This document shows positions 24,910 through 37,500 of a stretch of 64,000 bases of DNA, in pieces. Below the pieces are notes generated by a model. It did no database searches and was not told the DNA's origin. It saw only the letters and a program-made list of their open reading frames with translations. The DNA is taken from positions 9,176,001-9,240,000 of the forward strand of contig JAULSR010000002.1 of the NCBI GenBank assembly GCA_030512295.1, in the 5' to 3' direction. Made by a program: the position numbers and the translations under genes. Source of the stretch: Bombardia bombarda. Its lineage: Eukaryota > Ascomycota > Sordariomycetes > Sordariales > Lasiosphaeriaceae. Positions within the stretch are counted from its first letter, which is position 1; each line of letters opens with the position of its first letter.

Positions 24910-26745
24910 GACTGCTAGCTACCGGGGGCGGCTGTTGATTTGGGTAGTGGAGGTTGTGGTGGTCCAATGGAACACAAATGCTGCCGTGGCTCTACAACGG
25001 CTACGGAGACAGCAAGAAAGAGAACGATCGCTCAAGTGTTTCTAGAAACAGAGATAAAACAGAAAAACAGCTGCAGTTGTATATGAGATTCTATAGCAAG
25101 CAGGGCATGCAAGGAAAAAAGGTTGGGGGCCTGGATGAAAAGCCGGCAGAAAACCCGAAGGGCAGGGAACCCGGTGACGTGCTGAGACGTTAGCTCACGG
25201 GGTATGTAAGGGTCGGTCTGGTGGGAAGGACGGGAAGGCAGGGTGGTCTTGGGTGTGGGATGATGATGGAGATGGGGATGGGACGAAAGTGGGAAGCATC
25301 GACTGGATTGCGGAGAAGACTACCCGAGTTCATACTGTTGGCGGTTGGCGGGTTGGCGGGGTCGTAGTGTGGTGTCGTGTGGAGGGCTGGAGGGGCGCAC
25401 TGGCGGGACAACTGGGGGGCCCAAGGCCGCGTCTTGGCGCTCTGACGTCTAGGGCACGGATCTGTCCTGCATCCAAGCTTTTGCCGTGGTCAGGTCGCTG
25501 TGGCCTGTGTCGCACACACACCGGTCACCAAGAGCCCTGGCGTCCTTTAAACCCCGCCAATATTCGTACCTAACGCGTGCCTGGCTGCATGCCTTGCCAA
25601 TCCATCATGAGATATCCCGAGCAAAGGTGTGGTGGTGTGGTAGCCACCATATGCGTTGTGAATCACGAGGACCCGGACCATTGTTGCGCGCGCGCGGGGG
25701 TCCCATGCGGCACCTGGCAGATGCATCTCTATGTCGCTGCTTGCTTGGCTCGGATGAGAAGAGGAGGAGGGGTAATATCGTACTCGTAACTAGGGCCGTG
25801 AACACGATGTTCGACGACCATCACGCGTGGCCATCAGGTACGACGCCGTAGCTTTCGTGGCATGGTTTGGTAAGCTGTCCTGAAAACCCGAGATCACGGG
25901 TAAATTGATTACTTGAGTATGATATGAAAGCACAAAGTACGGGTATGATCTATGATCTTGATATCAGGAAGCAAAATTGACAGCAATGATGGCCAATCGA
26001 GTGTGCAGTTGTTCCCGCCTTGGCCTTTCAATCAGCGTACGTAGAGACCAGGTAGAGTAAGCAAATGGTTGTTCTTTTATTGCTGATAAGATAATGAACC
26101 TTAGCTCTCCAGACGGGTTATCGTCAGTACTACAACTTTAGTTACAGTTTCGTACACGACAAAAACTAAATAATTGCCTAGCTTTAGGGTGAATAAGGTG
26201 TTCTGGTCATGTGCTGTCCAAGCTCCCAAGCATCAAGGCAGATCAGAGACCACTCGAGGGGACCTACCTCCGCAATTCCAGGTTTTAGCGGCAGGTCACT
26301 CGTGAGCCTTCCATAGGTTGTCTTGAGGCAACTTCTCCCTCTTCCTGCCTTTTCCCTTTCTTTCACCAACAACCGTCGAATAATTTGCCCAGACACTAGT
26401 CAAAGACCCGAAAGGACCAACTCGATTGTTTGATCAGCTAAAATTTGCCTGAATCTCTCCAAACACTACAATACACTGCTTTTTCTGCATCCCACCCAAG
26501 TCAAATTCAGACACCACTTTCGCCGCCCACGAACCGACAAAGCCGCCCCACTCTTTTCACCACTCAGGTCAAGAAATAATATTCCCTGCACTGCCTGCCA
26601 GGCACCGCCGCCCGCCACGACCACTTAAACCTGACCTTTTCTCAACGCGTCGCACTCCCACCTTCCCTTCTACTTCTTTCACCGCAACAACACCCAACAA
26701 CACCCAACACACCCCACTGAATCGACCATCAAATCATCAATCACG
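24910..26745. other. Divergent intergenic region between ESS1 and RPB9
   Basis: No gene supported. It contains the upstream regions of both genes; the last 300 bases before RPB9 are C/A-rich, as in fungal leaders. Confidence 0.6.
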
Positions 26746-27912
26746 ATGTCTTCCCCCGCCCCTAGTTCTCCCGGCGCCGACGGCAACGGCGGCAAAAAGG
26801 ACCTTGAGCAGATCACGTTCCGCTTCTGCTCCGAATGCAGCAACATGTTGTACCCCAAGGAGGACGAGGCTGAGCACAAGCTTGTCTTCACCTGCCGCAC
26901 CTGCAGCTACTCCGAGCCCGCAAAGACGCACTGCATTTTCCGAAATATCCTCAACAACGCCGCCGGCGAGACGGCTGGTGTCACGCAGGATGTGGGATCT
27001 GATCCTACGGTGGGTGCATCTTCTGTTGCTTCTGGTGCCACCGCTTCTTCGTCCTGCCTCATATGCCTCTGTTGCGGCAAATCCATTGTGTGTGAGGTCT
27101 GCAACGACCATCTCGCGACCGTCTCGACCGACCGCGCCCTTTTCAACTCCGAAAACGAGGCTTCCTTCTTTGAAGAAGCTTTGCTGTCAGTTCTCGACGA
27201 GGAAAACGACCAATACGTTCCGAGCGACAACGCGCCCGCCGAGAATATTTCGTCTTTCATGTTACGGAACGAAGAATATTTCGCAATGATGGACCTTGGC
27301 GATTACGACGATTCGATGGAGAGCGAAGAATCGGTCGGCTATGTCACGGGCTACGAACCTCGAAAATCAAACGTCGCTTGCTGAATTTTCGACGCGCTTA
27401 ATTAATGACGACCGCGACCGCGACCGCGCACGAACAACACGACCTTGATCTGCCAACACTGCGCAGATGCGATGACTTGTCTCGAAATATGCTCGAGAGT
27501 TTTCGCAGCGATTATTTTTTTATGCTGTCGGCGGTGCCCTGGCATATTTCCTTTTGTTGGACGAATTGGATACTGGACCTGGCATTTGTCTGGCAGGCTG
27601 GAGGCGAAGAAGTGGCTGTTTCTCTGTTCCAACAGGATTCAGTTACCTTTCCCCATTATGATCCGCTGGCTGACATGATCTTACTCTGCTTTTAGCTCCC
27701 AAGATCAAACAAGACCTGTCCCGAATGTCACCACGAAGAGGCTGTCTTCTTCCAGTCTCAGCAGCGAACCTCGGAAACAGGAATGGTGAGAACTCTTTCA
27801 AGGCTATGACCTGGTTTTGCTGGAAACATCAGAATTTGATGCTGACGACCAACTTTGAAAGAAATTGTTTTACGTTTGCTGCGATCAGTCTTGCGGCAAG
27901 ATTTTCCAGTAA
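26746..27912 (+). CDS. RPB9: RNA polymerase II subunit RPB9
   Basis: Small zinc-ribbon subunit of RNA polymerase II, needed for start-site choice and transcript cleavage or proofreading. Exons: 26746-27009, 27696-27785, 27862-27912; 134 residues, slightly longer than usual because of a Ser/Pro/Gly N-terminal tail. The first zinc ribbon (FCSECSNMLYPKED...CRTCSY) and the conserved GVTQDVGSDPT end exon 1. Exon 2 resumes with LPRSNKTCPECHHEEAVFFQ and exon 3 closes the second ribbon with KLFYVCCDQSCGK. Intron 1 is 686 bp, far longer than the other introns here, and exon 1 stays open through it for another 125 codons (separate entry). Intron 2 is 76 bp. It is convergent with mitochondrial uL14, about 0.5 kb apart. 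Confidence 0.95.
27010..27384 (+). other. In-frame coding-like extension inside RPB9 intron 1
   Basis: If the first RPB9 intron is not removed, exon 1 continues without a stop for 125 codons and ends at TGA 27382-27384. That would give a 212-residue protein holding only the first zinc ribbon. The added segment has a Cys cluster (CLICLCCGKSIVCEVC) and then a strongly acidic tail (EENDQY, LGDYDDSMESEESVGY). By eye its third codon positions favour C and G, as in the coding exons nearby. Whether it is translated, alternatively spliced, or a chance frame cannot be told from the sequence. Confidence 0.4.
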
Positions 27913-28427
27913 AACGGGCGATCTGATGGCCCGGTTTAGATGTTTAGGAGGGGGCCCTTTTTTGTATTATTGCATTGGCACGGCGTTCAGCCAGGCGGCT
28001 TTATTTAGATGGATCATGGGGTTTGGGTCGGACGGGTTGGTTTTACTGGCTTTTCTTTGTCAAAGATTGCACACCTGTTGCACAAATGTAATTCACTTGG
28101 CGTCAGATGTCTCGCCGTGTTTTGATTAGATTTGAACGTTGTCTTGTACAGTTGTTTTACATAGCGCCCTTAAATGTCGCTATAATATGCCTTCCACACC
28201 CTGACTAAGAGGGTATAAGACATTCCGAGCACACGATGCTCCACGTTGCCTTCGTAATCATGATTTTGATAGTGCCGCCAGATAGTGTGGAGGACGAGGG
28301 CAGTTGCAGAGCATCCATCGTCCCTCCTCTTCAGCCCAAAATCTCCCCGTCTTCGACTTCACAGCCACAATTTGAGTCGCAAAGTCTCATTCGAACCAGG
28401 GTGATTCCACAACAAATATTGACAAAT
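27913..28427. other. Convergent intergenic region
   Basis: Separates the 3' ends of RPB9 and mitochondrial uL14. Nothing else was recognised. Confidence 0.6.
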
Positions 28428-28977
28428 TTAAGCCTGCATAGGCGCCATGCTGAGAATCTTGCTCCACTTCTTTGTGCGAAGCTCCTGTCCGACGATGCCG
28501 TTGATGCGAGTGCCAATGGGGTCTCCGGCCTTGTTGATCAAGACACAGGCATTGTCGTCGAACTTGATGTTGCTCCCGTCCCGTCTCGTCACGTTCTGTC
28601 TGGTGCGCACTACTACGGCGTGGCGGATATCACCCCGCTTGACCTTGGTGGCATTCGAGGAGGCGGACATGCCCTCTGCGTGGGCACCGCGCTGCTTCTG
28701 GACGACGACGACGATGCGGTCACCTGGCGAGAGAGGGAGAATCAGCACGGGGACGAATAGATGTAGGCAGGAATAAGACAAAAAGGTAGACGTACCGATA
28801 GAGGCATGGCGCTTCTGGCCGACGACCATGACGCATTCGACAATGGCTGCGCCGGAATTGTCGATGCAGTTGAGCATCGACTGTAATAGGCAAACACGGC
28901 TGCTGTCAGCTGCTGTTGCTGCCACGGCTTGCGCCCAATGTCCCAGAAAATGCCAGCCGTACCTTTAGTTGAAGCAT
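28428..28977 (-). CDS. MRPL38: Mitochondrial large-subunit ribosomal protein uL14 (MRPL38 family)
   Basis: Homologue of bacterial L14 in the mitochondrial 54S subunit, at the subunit interface. Exons on the minus strand: 28977-28963 (15 bases: Met-Leu-Gln-Leu-Lys), 28880-28796, 28723-28428; 131 residues, normal for the family (about 122-138). L14 blocks are clear: SMLNCIDNSGAAIVECVMV, GDRIVVVVQKQRG, KRGDIRHAVVVRT, IKFDDNACVLINKAGDPIGTRINGIVGQELR. Introns of 82 and 72 bp begin GTACGG and GTACGT. The first exon is found by the family's invariant MLQL start. Divergent from SET9. Confidence 0.93.
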
Positions 28978-30293
28978 CTTGACCGACCAAGCCCGACACC
29001 TTGGCTGCTCGCTGTGCTGAAATGGGTAGGGGGGAGGGGGGGCTTGTGACGTTCGCCGTTGGGTCGGATTGCGGCCCCTAGAAAGCTTCGGGTTACGCGC
29101 TCGTGCAATTATTGTTAGGTGTTGAAAATTGGACGGGGCGTCGGTCGGGTTAGGTAAGCAAGCAATTGATCTTGGCAGCAGCGTCGGGCCTTAAAGCCCG
29201 CGCCAGCTGCGCTTCTATTCTAGGTTCCAGCGCTTTCGTCCAATCGGGATCAATATGCAAGCTCTTTAACACAGGGCCCGCTTCTTGGCCATCTGTGCTC
29301 CTCAGCTCGGACCAGCGAGATTTCCCACGATCAAACGACCCAATGAGACTGCAATCGCAACGCCGGCAAGCTGGGATCAGCCCGCCCTCTCGTGGCATCC
29401 TCCCGGCTAGACTTGTCGCAAACTCGCCTAGCCCCCTCAATTTCCATGGCAACTGGAATCTAGAAAAGGGGAGAGGACGGTTTGCTTGCTTGGCCGTATT
29501 TAGTACAATTGGCGGCTACCTATTGTTCGCTGAGCTGCAGCTTCCAATGCGATGGGAAGGAGGTAGACAATAGCAACACGCCTGTCTATGCATTACTCCA
29601 CTCTCCCCATATGCAGCCTTTGGTCTTTTGAGAATGCGCGCCCGCCCTTGGGTTCTCCATCAGGCATTCCAATTCCAGCTTCATTTGCATCATCCCTGCA
29701 TATCCAGTACTCGGTACAAAGCTGGGGGACAAGTCGCGACCCAAACAGTTTAGCATGAGATGACGACAGGCGCCGTCTGACGGGACAACCGCTGAAATGG
29801 ATTATTGGATTGTGTCCACCACCTGGAGGAATCCGCGCCGCCCTGCCTCTCTTCGCTCCTTGCATTTGCTCCTGCAGCTCATCGACATACACACCACACC
29901 ACACCCACCTCGTCACTCAATTGCATCTGGAGGCTGAGCCCGGCTGAGTTTTGTTCCCTTTGCATCCAGCCCCGTCTCACTCTCACTCTCACGACCACCA
30001 CCTTTCTCCAACAATTCCGCTCCCTCGGCAAAGCCATTTCCTGGAATTGCTTGCTTGGACCTCTCGGTCGCATGAAGGAGGCCCGCATCCGGCTGACCTT
30101 CGTCCATTCCTTCACTCCCGTCGGCAACATTGCTTTTTGTACACCCATCGCTCCTTTTCTTCGACTTGCACTTGCCGGCCCGCTCATTTGACCTGCACTT
30201 TCACAATCTTTCGAATTTGGTTTCCTTCGCCCCAGCTTCTACAATACATCCATCTACAATCGCGCTGCTATACTCGACATTGCAAACACCACG
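28978..30293. other. Divergent promoter region of MRPL38 and SET9
   Basis: No supported gene; open frames at 29150-29570 on both strands show no family features. The 400 bases before SET9 are pyrimidine-rich, consistent with a fungal leader. Confidence 0.6.
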
Positions 30294-32649
30294 ATGCCGC
30301 GACCGTCTGCACTGGCTGCCAAGAAGCAGCGGTTGACACTGGCACAGCTTGCTTCTTACGATGACATTCTAACGGATGCGCTTGTTGACCATGTAAGTTC
30401 TGTTTGGTGCTTCAGCGTTGTGTGGATGCAAAGAGTCGCCCACCCCAATTGGAAGCCTCGCTCGCCGAGCACAAGCAGCAGCTAGTAGTTCTAACGGGAG
30501 ATCGACACAGGTTTACTACTGGACGACAATCCCCAAGAACAGGAACTCGTACCACCCCTCTCGCGGCGTCAAAGAGGAGGAGATCAGCAAAATCATTCAA
30601 AATCACCTTATCCTTAATCCCCAAATATCCACAGCAGAGGAGAAGCTGCTTGCGACCGACGGCCTCAAGAAGTACTGCAGCTCCCTCAAGACCCCAAGAG
30701 AGAAGGACGACTTCAAGGGCCATCTCCGACGCTACATGAGCATTTACCTGCCCGACTGTCCCTTCGAGGTCAACGCAACCAATCGTTACACCATCGTCGC
30801 TCACGAGGCAAGCATCACAGCACGTCGTCGCATCCGTCGCAATGAGACCATCAAGTACCTGTCGGGAATCCAGGTGGTCATTACCCCCGAGGAGGAGGCC
30901 GAGATGTCGTCGCGCAAGAAGGACTTTAGCCTCGTGGTGAGCAGCAGGAGCAAATCTACGAGTCTCTTTATGGGCCCCGCCCGTTTCGCCAACCATGACT
31001 GTAACGCGAATGCACGGCTTGTTACGAGAGGCCAGGCAGGGATTGAGATTATAGCATGCGGGGACATTGAAGTCGGCGACGAGATCAATGTCACGTACGG
31101 CGAGAGCTACTTTGGCGACGACAATTGCGAGTGTCTGTGCAAGACGTGCGAGGACAACCTGGTCAACGGCTGGAAGCCTGAGGAGGACAGCCTTTCAGTC
31201 AAGAAGAGCATCGAGGAGGCCGCGCAGGGCTACTCGCTGCGGAGGAGGCGGCGGGACGAGAGCGCCACGGGCACTGGCTCGCGGACACCCTCGGTTACAC
31301 CGGACATCCGGCCGCGTGTTCTCAAGCGGTACAGGAGCCAGCAATTTCTAGGCGACAGAACTTCGGCAGTCGATTCTGCCGCGCCAGAGCTGCAGTCGGA
31401 GATGAGCAGCATATTCTCGAAGCGCAAGAGAGGAGTCGCGGACCTCGGTACACCGCCAATCACCCCATCACCGGTGAAAAAACAAAAGGTCATGGCCCCA
31501 TACGAAATCGTGCCGATTGCTCTTGGGTCTGCTACCGTTTCTAGGGGGAGCTCCGAAACAGAGTTCAGTCGGAGCCCGCTTTCATCTGACGCTGGAAATG
31601 GTCACACTACTGACGTCACAACTCCGGGCGGAGAAAGCCCAGAACCGTTGCTCCTGTCGCCAAACCAGACTCCGGTTAAGCAGCAGTGTCCGACGCTAAC
31701 GCGAGAGGAGGATATCCAGGACCTGGATGTTGCGCAGTGTTCCGAGGTGATGGCGGCTGTCGCCGAGACTGAGTTGGCTTCCCAGTCGATTCTTCCAACG
31801 ATCGAGACAGGTGCGAGTTTGGAGAATGCGGGGGAAACAGATATTGCTACACCGGCTACTCCGCCTATGGTTTCATCGACGGAAATTGTGGAATCGATAC
31901 TCTCAGCGCAGGACTCGATTCACAGCCAAGGAAATTCTACGCAACTCACGGTCTCGGGGGAGGGGACCATATCCGATGCGACCACGCCCACAATGTCGGC
32001 CCAGCAGGACGCACCGAATGAGATCGCGCCAGTCACACCACTCCCCGCCGCAGCAAAATCCAATAATAAGCGAAACGGCGCACCCAAGCACACAGCAGCA
32101 GGGCAGCCCGCTCATCAACAGAGCCGCGTCCCGGGCGACTACACACTAACGCCGCGCCTGCTCGCGGAACCAAACACAGCCTGGATCGTCTGCACAAACT
32201 GCCAGACGGCCTTTGTCCAGAAAGACGCCTACTTCACAAAGGCCAACTGCCCCCGCTGCGAGCGCCACTCCAAGCTGTACGGCTTCATCTGGCCCAAGAC
32301 GGAGCCTGCCGGCCGCGGAGACAAGGAGGAGCGCATTTTGGACCACAGGTTGATTCATCGCTTCTTGGCGTCGGAAGAGGAAGCGAAGATCAGGGGCAGG
32401 AAGCACTGGAGGGACCGATTGGGTTCAGCGGGGGCGGGGGCGGGGGCGGGGGCGGGGGTGGATGGGAATGGAGGAGAGGGCGATGACAACGGACATGGAT
32501 ATGTCGAATCGAGATTTGAGGTTAGGGGAAGGTCGATGACTAGGAGTGGGGGGAGCCCGGAGCATGAGCAGGAGGGGGGCGGCGATGCTGCTTCGGTGAG
32601 GAGGAGCGGGAGGGTGAGGCGCGCCAGTGCTAAGGCCAGCTGGGAGTGA
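30294..32649 (+). CDS. SET9: Histone H4 lysine-20 methyltransferase SET9 (Suv4-20 family)
   Basis: Nuclear SET-domain enzyme that methylates histone H4 Lys20, linked to DNA-damage checkpoint control in fission yeast. Exon 1 is 30294-30392 (MPRPSALAAKKQRLTLAQLASYDDILTDALVDH, split by the intron after His); intron 30393-30510 (GTAAGT, CTAAC, CAG); exon 2 30511-32649; 745 residues. The SET region spans about 118-250. It includes ARFANHDCNANARL (substrate and cofactor pocket), VTYGESYFG, and the post-SET-like cysteines CECLCKTC. The rest is low-complexity Ser/Thr/Pro/Glu, with a C-terminal CX2C...CPRC zinc-like patch around 620-645 (VCTNCQTAF, NCPRCERH), as in SET9 orthologues. A Gly-Ala repeat near the end comes from a GGGGGC microsatellite. 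Confidence 0.95.
32428..32460 (+). repeat. GGGGGC coding microsatellite
   Basis: About five GGGGGC units encode a Gly-Ala run in the SET9 tail. Length variation in multiples of six would leave the frame intact. The runs of five Gs make this a candidate G-quadruplex. Confidence 0.8.
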
Positions 32650-33522
32650 AGAGAGGGTTGGAGTCCGTAACGGGACTGCTCAAGCTTTGTTTTTGCGTGG
32701 AGACCGGTGGACGTCCGCGGGCTGAGGGTATGGGTATACACGTATTGGAGGGAGAGGGGGGGTCTGCTACCTAGTCAGCCAGAGAAGGCAAGGCGAGGTG
32801 AAGCGGATTGTGCATTTATTGTTAGGCGCAAAGGGGGGCGCGCCATGTTATATATCATTTTAAAGCTTTTGGTTGCCAGCTTGACTCAGCGGAGCTTCCC
32901 ACCGAAGCAGCAGCTCGCTACCGTCCTTAGCTGGCTGCATTTGTATATTATTATTATATCATTATTATTCAAGCATTGAAGGTCTTGTCCAGCCATGCTC
33001 TAAAGTTTGATGTGTTCAAAATGACAATGAAAATAAGCTTCAATCCGCAGGTTTTCATCTGAACTTCTTTCAGTGTTCATCCTGGTCTTTGGATCTTGAA
33101 CGTTGGTGGAGCTCAGCTTGAAGAAGGGAAAAGATCGGCTCAGTTTTCCTTAGCAGATCTTGCTTGAATTCTTCAGCACACCTGTTATTGCGGCCGAGCT
33201 ACCTGCAGTCTTGCCTAACCGCGCCCCGCTAGATCAGTATCTATGGTGGAGCTCCCATCAGTGCTAAGCTTAGCTTGGAGCTAGCTCTCTGCAATTAGGT
33301 AAGGCAACAGCTGCCCACCCTTGCCAATCGGTGACCAGGTCAACTAAAACCGAAACGGCAGCCCCTAACAGACGGCCTTGTCTAGTCCCAGCTTTCCACC
33401 CCACAACCACCAATTCCACATTCCTTCACTCAGCGCGTGCTTCGTTTTAGCGCTTCGCATTCGCGCGTCTGGCTCCCTGGTCTCACCTTGCCCTACCCTT
33501 ACTACACGCCCCGTCCGACACA
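32650..33522. other. Intergenic region between SET9 and BTB gene
   Basis: No gene supported. It contains the SET9 3' end and the BTB gene promoter, with a C-rich leader just before 33523. Confidence 0.6.
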
Positions 33523-34545
33523 ATGACCGACAGCTTCAGTGAAGACATCGTCGAGGATGCCCCCGCCGCGCTCACCGCCGACATCGAGATGACCGAGACC
33601 GCCGCCGAGGGGGATGCCAACGCCAATGGTGCTGAGCTCCCCTTCGCCGAGGACGGCCCCGAGGAGCCTGCTTCCCCGCGCGTCACCTTCCTGAGGTACC
33701 TGACGAGCCCCATCGTCACCCTCCTGGTCGGCTCCGGCGATACCGAGACTATCCTCACCGCCCACCAAGGCCTGCTCGTCCAGAGCCCCTTCTTTGCCGA
33801 TGCCTGCGCCGAGTTTGCCGATGATGGCAGCGTACGTTCTTTCTCGTTACTCCGCCTCCCTTCCCGCCCGAATGATTTCAAAACTAACTCACTGACAACC
33901 AATTTGCCCCCCCCACCAACAGCCCCGCCACGTCGAGCTCCTCAACGAGGACATCGACGCCGTCAGCTGCTTCCTCGAGTTCCTCTACACGGGCGACTAC
34001 TTCCCGCGCAAGGTTCCCGGCCAGCGCTCGCTCGAGAAGGATCCTTCGCTGCCCGACGTGGACATGAGCGGCGACCAACTCCTCAAGCACGCTAAGGTCT
34101 ACACGCTCGCGGACAAGTTTGGCCTCACGCTGCTCAAGAACCTGGCGTCGAGCAAGATCCACTGCGTCAACTCGACCGCCAAGGGCGAGATCGCCTACGC
34201 CCGCTACGTCTACGAGTACACGCCCAAGGACGACAACACCATCCGCGCCCCCGTCGCCAACTTTTGGGCCACCCGCAGCCACACCCTGCGCGCCGAGGCC
34301 GAGGGCGAGTTCCGCAGCCTGTGCTTGGAGTTTCCCCAGTTTGGTTACGACGTTCTCAGTATATCTTCTTCTTTTATTATCCTTGTTTATGTCATTACGA
34401 TCGCAATGCTGACATGCTACTCTTCCCTTCTACAGCCCGCGTCCTCGACGAGAAGCTCAAGCGCGAGCGCAACGAAAAGATGCACCCCGGCCCCAGCAGT
34501 GCGCGCAAGAGGGCCCGCCACAGCAGCGCTGCCGGAGCGGCCTAG
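33523..34545 (+). CDS. BTB/POZ domain protein
   Basis: Likely adaptor or nuclear protein; partner unknown. Exons: 33523-33831, 33923-34358, 34436-34545; 284 residues. The N-terminus is acidic (about 1-50). The BTB fold follows at about 55-200: VTLLVGSGDTETILTAHQGLLVQSPFF is the start, where the phrase AHQGLLVQSPFF corresponds to the usual HKxxLxxxSxxF. PRHVELLNEDIDAVSCFLEFLYTGDYF is the middle, and HAKVYTLADKFGLTLLKNLASSKI is the end. The C-terminus is basic (KLKRERNEK, ARKRARH) and could be a nuclear localisation signal. Introns of 91 and 77 bp start GTACGT and GTATAT. This type of lone BTB protein is common in filamentous fungi. Confidence 0.88.
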
Positions 34546-37500
34546 GAGGTCAGGTCAGATGTCTAAAAAAAAAAAAAAGGGTTCAAGTATCATTTCAGCT
34601 GCAGCAGCAACAGCAACAGCAACAGCAGAAGCCAGCCAAGCTTGCTTTATCCCATCCTTATCGCATGGTTCTTATCGCATACATGGACAAGGTGTGGTGG
34701 CCGTCGTCGTCATCTCGTCCCTCCACGACAAACTGCGAAACATCAGTCTCGCTCGCAGCTGCCGCCAAGAAAGACTCCTTTGTGGTTGAGGGTCCGATTG
34801 TCCGTTGCAACTAATTAGGTAGGTAAAACTATTAATTCCCCGGCGTGTAAGATGAAGCACAGGAAACATGGTAAAAATGGGAAGCGGGGCTGTTAATTTC
34901 AGTTTTTTACAGTTGGTCGGTCAGTTCAGCCAATGGTGGCGCGGCGCGGGTTATTTATCGACAGGAATTATTATCTCTTGGGCCGAATGAGAGGAAGTTG
35001 GATGGATTAGACAGACCTGGATGTTACCCATCAACCTTTTTTTTCTTCCGTGGTCGTTGTGGGGCTGAAATAGGGAGGATTTATCCGGGTTACTGCTGCT
35101 GGATATTGCATTTATAGTGCATGCGATACGATACGGCCTAATCAATTGGGAGAGAAAACAAAGGATAATGAAGACTACCTATATACTAACTTCAGAAATA
35201 CTAACTTCAGAAATACTAACTTCAGAAATACTAACGTCAGAAATACTGACGTCAGAAATGCAGTGGGTGGATGGATTTGGTGAGGGATAGAACTGGATAC
35301 TTGCACGGCTCAGTTGCGTTGCTTACCCTGCCTTGCCTGGGTCTGCACCTTGCTCTCTTCGTTCAACTTGTGATGCCCAAGAGTTTGGAAGTATGGATCA
35401 GTTAAAGGAGCCGTCTCGGCTACTCCAATCTTCTCCGTCTTCTTCAGGTTGCTGGCGTTGCTACGTTGGTCTGGTAGGGACCCAGAAACATGTCTCCGCT
35501 CGGCCACGAAGTCGCTTAGGAATATTGCGCATCCTCTTCTCCTTCTATTGCTTTATTATTTCTTGATTTCAATTGGTTATTCTTTGCGGTATGGGTCAAA
35601 CTGGCGCTCACAAGGTAGGTTTCGGTATTGCAGTATAGATTGTATCTTGTTTCATGTCCACTGCCTGTCTACTACCAATGTTTGCCATTATTTTCCCTCT
35701 GTCGGTAAAGGCCTGCTTGCTCTATGGGGTTATTCGTCAATGATAGTGCGCATTCCATCTGTCTCTTGAGGCGGGTAAACAAATTAATTTGCCAATCTTG
35801 ATTGTTAATTGCATCGTTCCATTCCCCTTTTTTCCCGCTTTGTTTGTCATGTTGAAGACACCGTTGATATCTTAAAGTAGGTATGTATCGAGTACAATTT
35901 CTGCAATCATTAGTCGATAAAGGGTTTATTATGTGAAAGAGCTGAGTGTATGAAAGACATGATAGGTTTATGTGGCTTGTGTAATCCGTGTCTGGCTCTC
36001 GCGTTTTGGATACGGTGGATTCCTGTCAATTGGATGATCGATTAGGTTCTAGTATCTGTCACTTTGTATAACCCAAGGCTGGAGCATGCAAAATTTGGGG
36101 CAGTTGAAAAGAACTAAGTCTAGATTATACTTGTCATTGCTTTGTGTACGTGTGAATGTTGTCGCATGTCTTTCGATGGCAGTGTTGTTGTTCTTTCGGG
36201 CAGGGACAAACAATTTGAATTGGAACATTTGAGTGTAAATATTTTCGCATGGTGCAGTTTCATGTTTTTTCTGTGCTTTGTTCAACAATTCATGGAAGAA
36301 AAGTGTCCCTGGGTAGGTAGCGGACCAGGTGCAGATGTGGGCGTGCTCAGGGGTAGTAAACAATACCGCTGGCACGGTTACTGAACCGCCAGTATGTTTT
36401 TCAACTGCACGCATCGTTTTCAAAGCAAGATTCAGGCGCTTCAGGTACCAGACACAGCACCCCCGGCGCCAGAATAGAGAATTGGTCCTCAGTGCAATTC
36501 TGATTGATGAGATAGAGCGAATAGCTCAGCGAAGAGAGAAATCTTTGATCGCATCTGTAAATTGTTCCTGATCTGATTGCCCGGCATGCATCATCAGATC
36601 TCTCGTTGCACTAGTTCAGCTGTGCTCGCTAGTAGACGGGAGTGTCGGGCTCGGCACTCTTGGGCCTAAGTCTAGGAGCGCTGTTGTCCGAAATCCGAAG
36701 GTCTTCATACCACCGGGTGTTCTTTTTTTAGAGGCTCCAGTGGCCGGAACTTGGTGTTCCGGTCAATAGATAATCGGCACGACTGCTTTCCAAGTTTCCT
36801 ATCGGGCTGGTCCTTCTTCGAGACGTACATTTCAGGCCGCCCAAGTAATGCAATCCCATCTTTGCAAGCCTAATCCGTGGAAAATTGATTGCTGAAGTTA
36901 AGGCGGTCGATCTGATAGCGGATGCAGCACCCGAGTTACCAAGCATGAGAGTAAATCAGTGGAGTCAGCGGAGCTGGGGCCGTGAAGCTCATGGAGTCTC
37001 GGAAAGCAGCATGTGCTGGGTAGCGTGTTCGCGATGACTCTTCAGTGACGGTGATTCGGGAAGCTCCAGGTCTCAGATCTCTCTGCCTTTGGCAGTACAA
37101 TTTGCCCCATTCAGGCCTCGTACACCAACCACCTCCCGTTAGTCTGTCTCAAGTGGGCCCCTAGCACACGCATTTCTGCGCAGCTCTTTCAGGTGCGTTT
37201 GCCTGTGCGGAAGAATAACCTACATGTACATGTACCTGGTTGGTGGTGTCGTACAGTAAAAAGCGCGTGTCTCGGGAACTCCGTCCAAACTCTTAGTGTT
37301 CTTTCGTGCCGATGGCATAAGAAATCTATATTCTAGGTCGTGTAATTCATCATTGAGATCCCGTATCTGATTCAGTCGTAATCCTAGATTAGTCTACTCC
37401 TTTTACTATGGCCGAGGCGGATGGGCTAAGGTTGCGACGCTATCTGTAGTATCATCTGTCGCCTAAAGTAGGTAGGCTGGCTGTTAGTATGTCAACAATG

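Noticed and set aside
27405..27695. 96-codon ATG-started frame in the second half of RPB9 intron 1
   Set aside because: Kept only as part of the intron finding; no domain and its last bases are the intron acceptor region.
29150..29573. Opposing open frames between MRPL38 and SET9
   Set aside because: No proper ATG in the better-looking minus frame and no domain.
35160..35260. Possible CRISPR-like array
   Set aside because: The 15-bp units are directly adjacent with no spacers, and the organism is a fungus; it is a simple tandem repeat.
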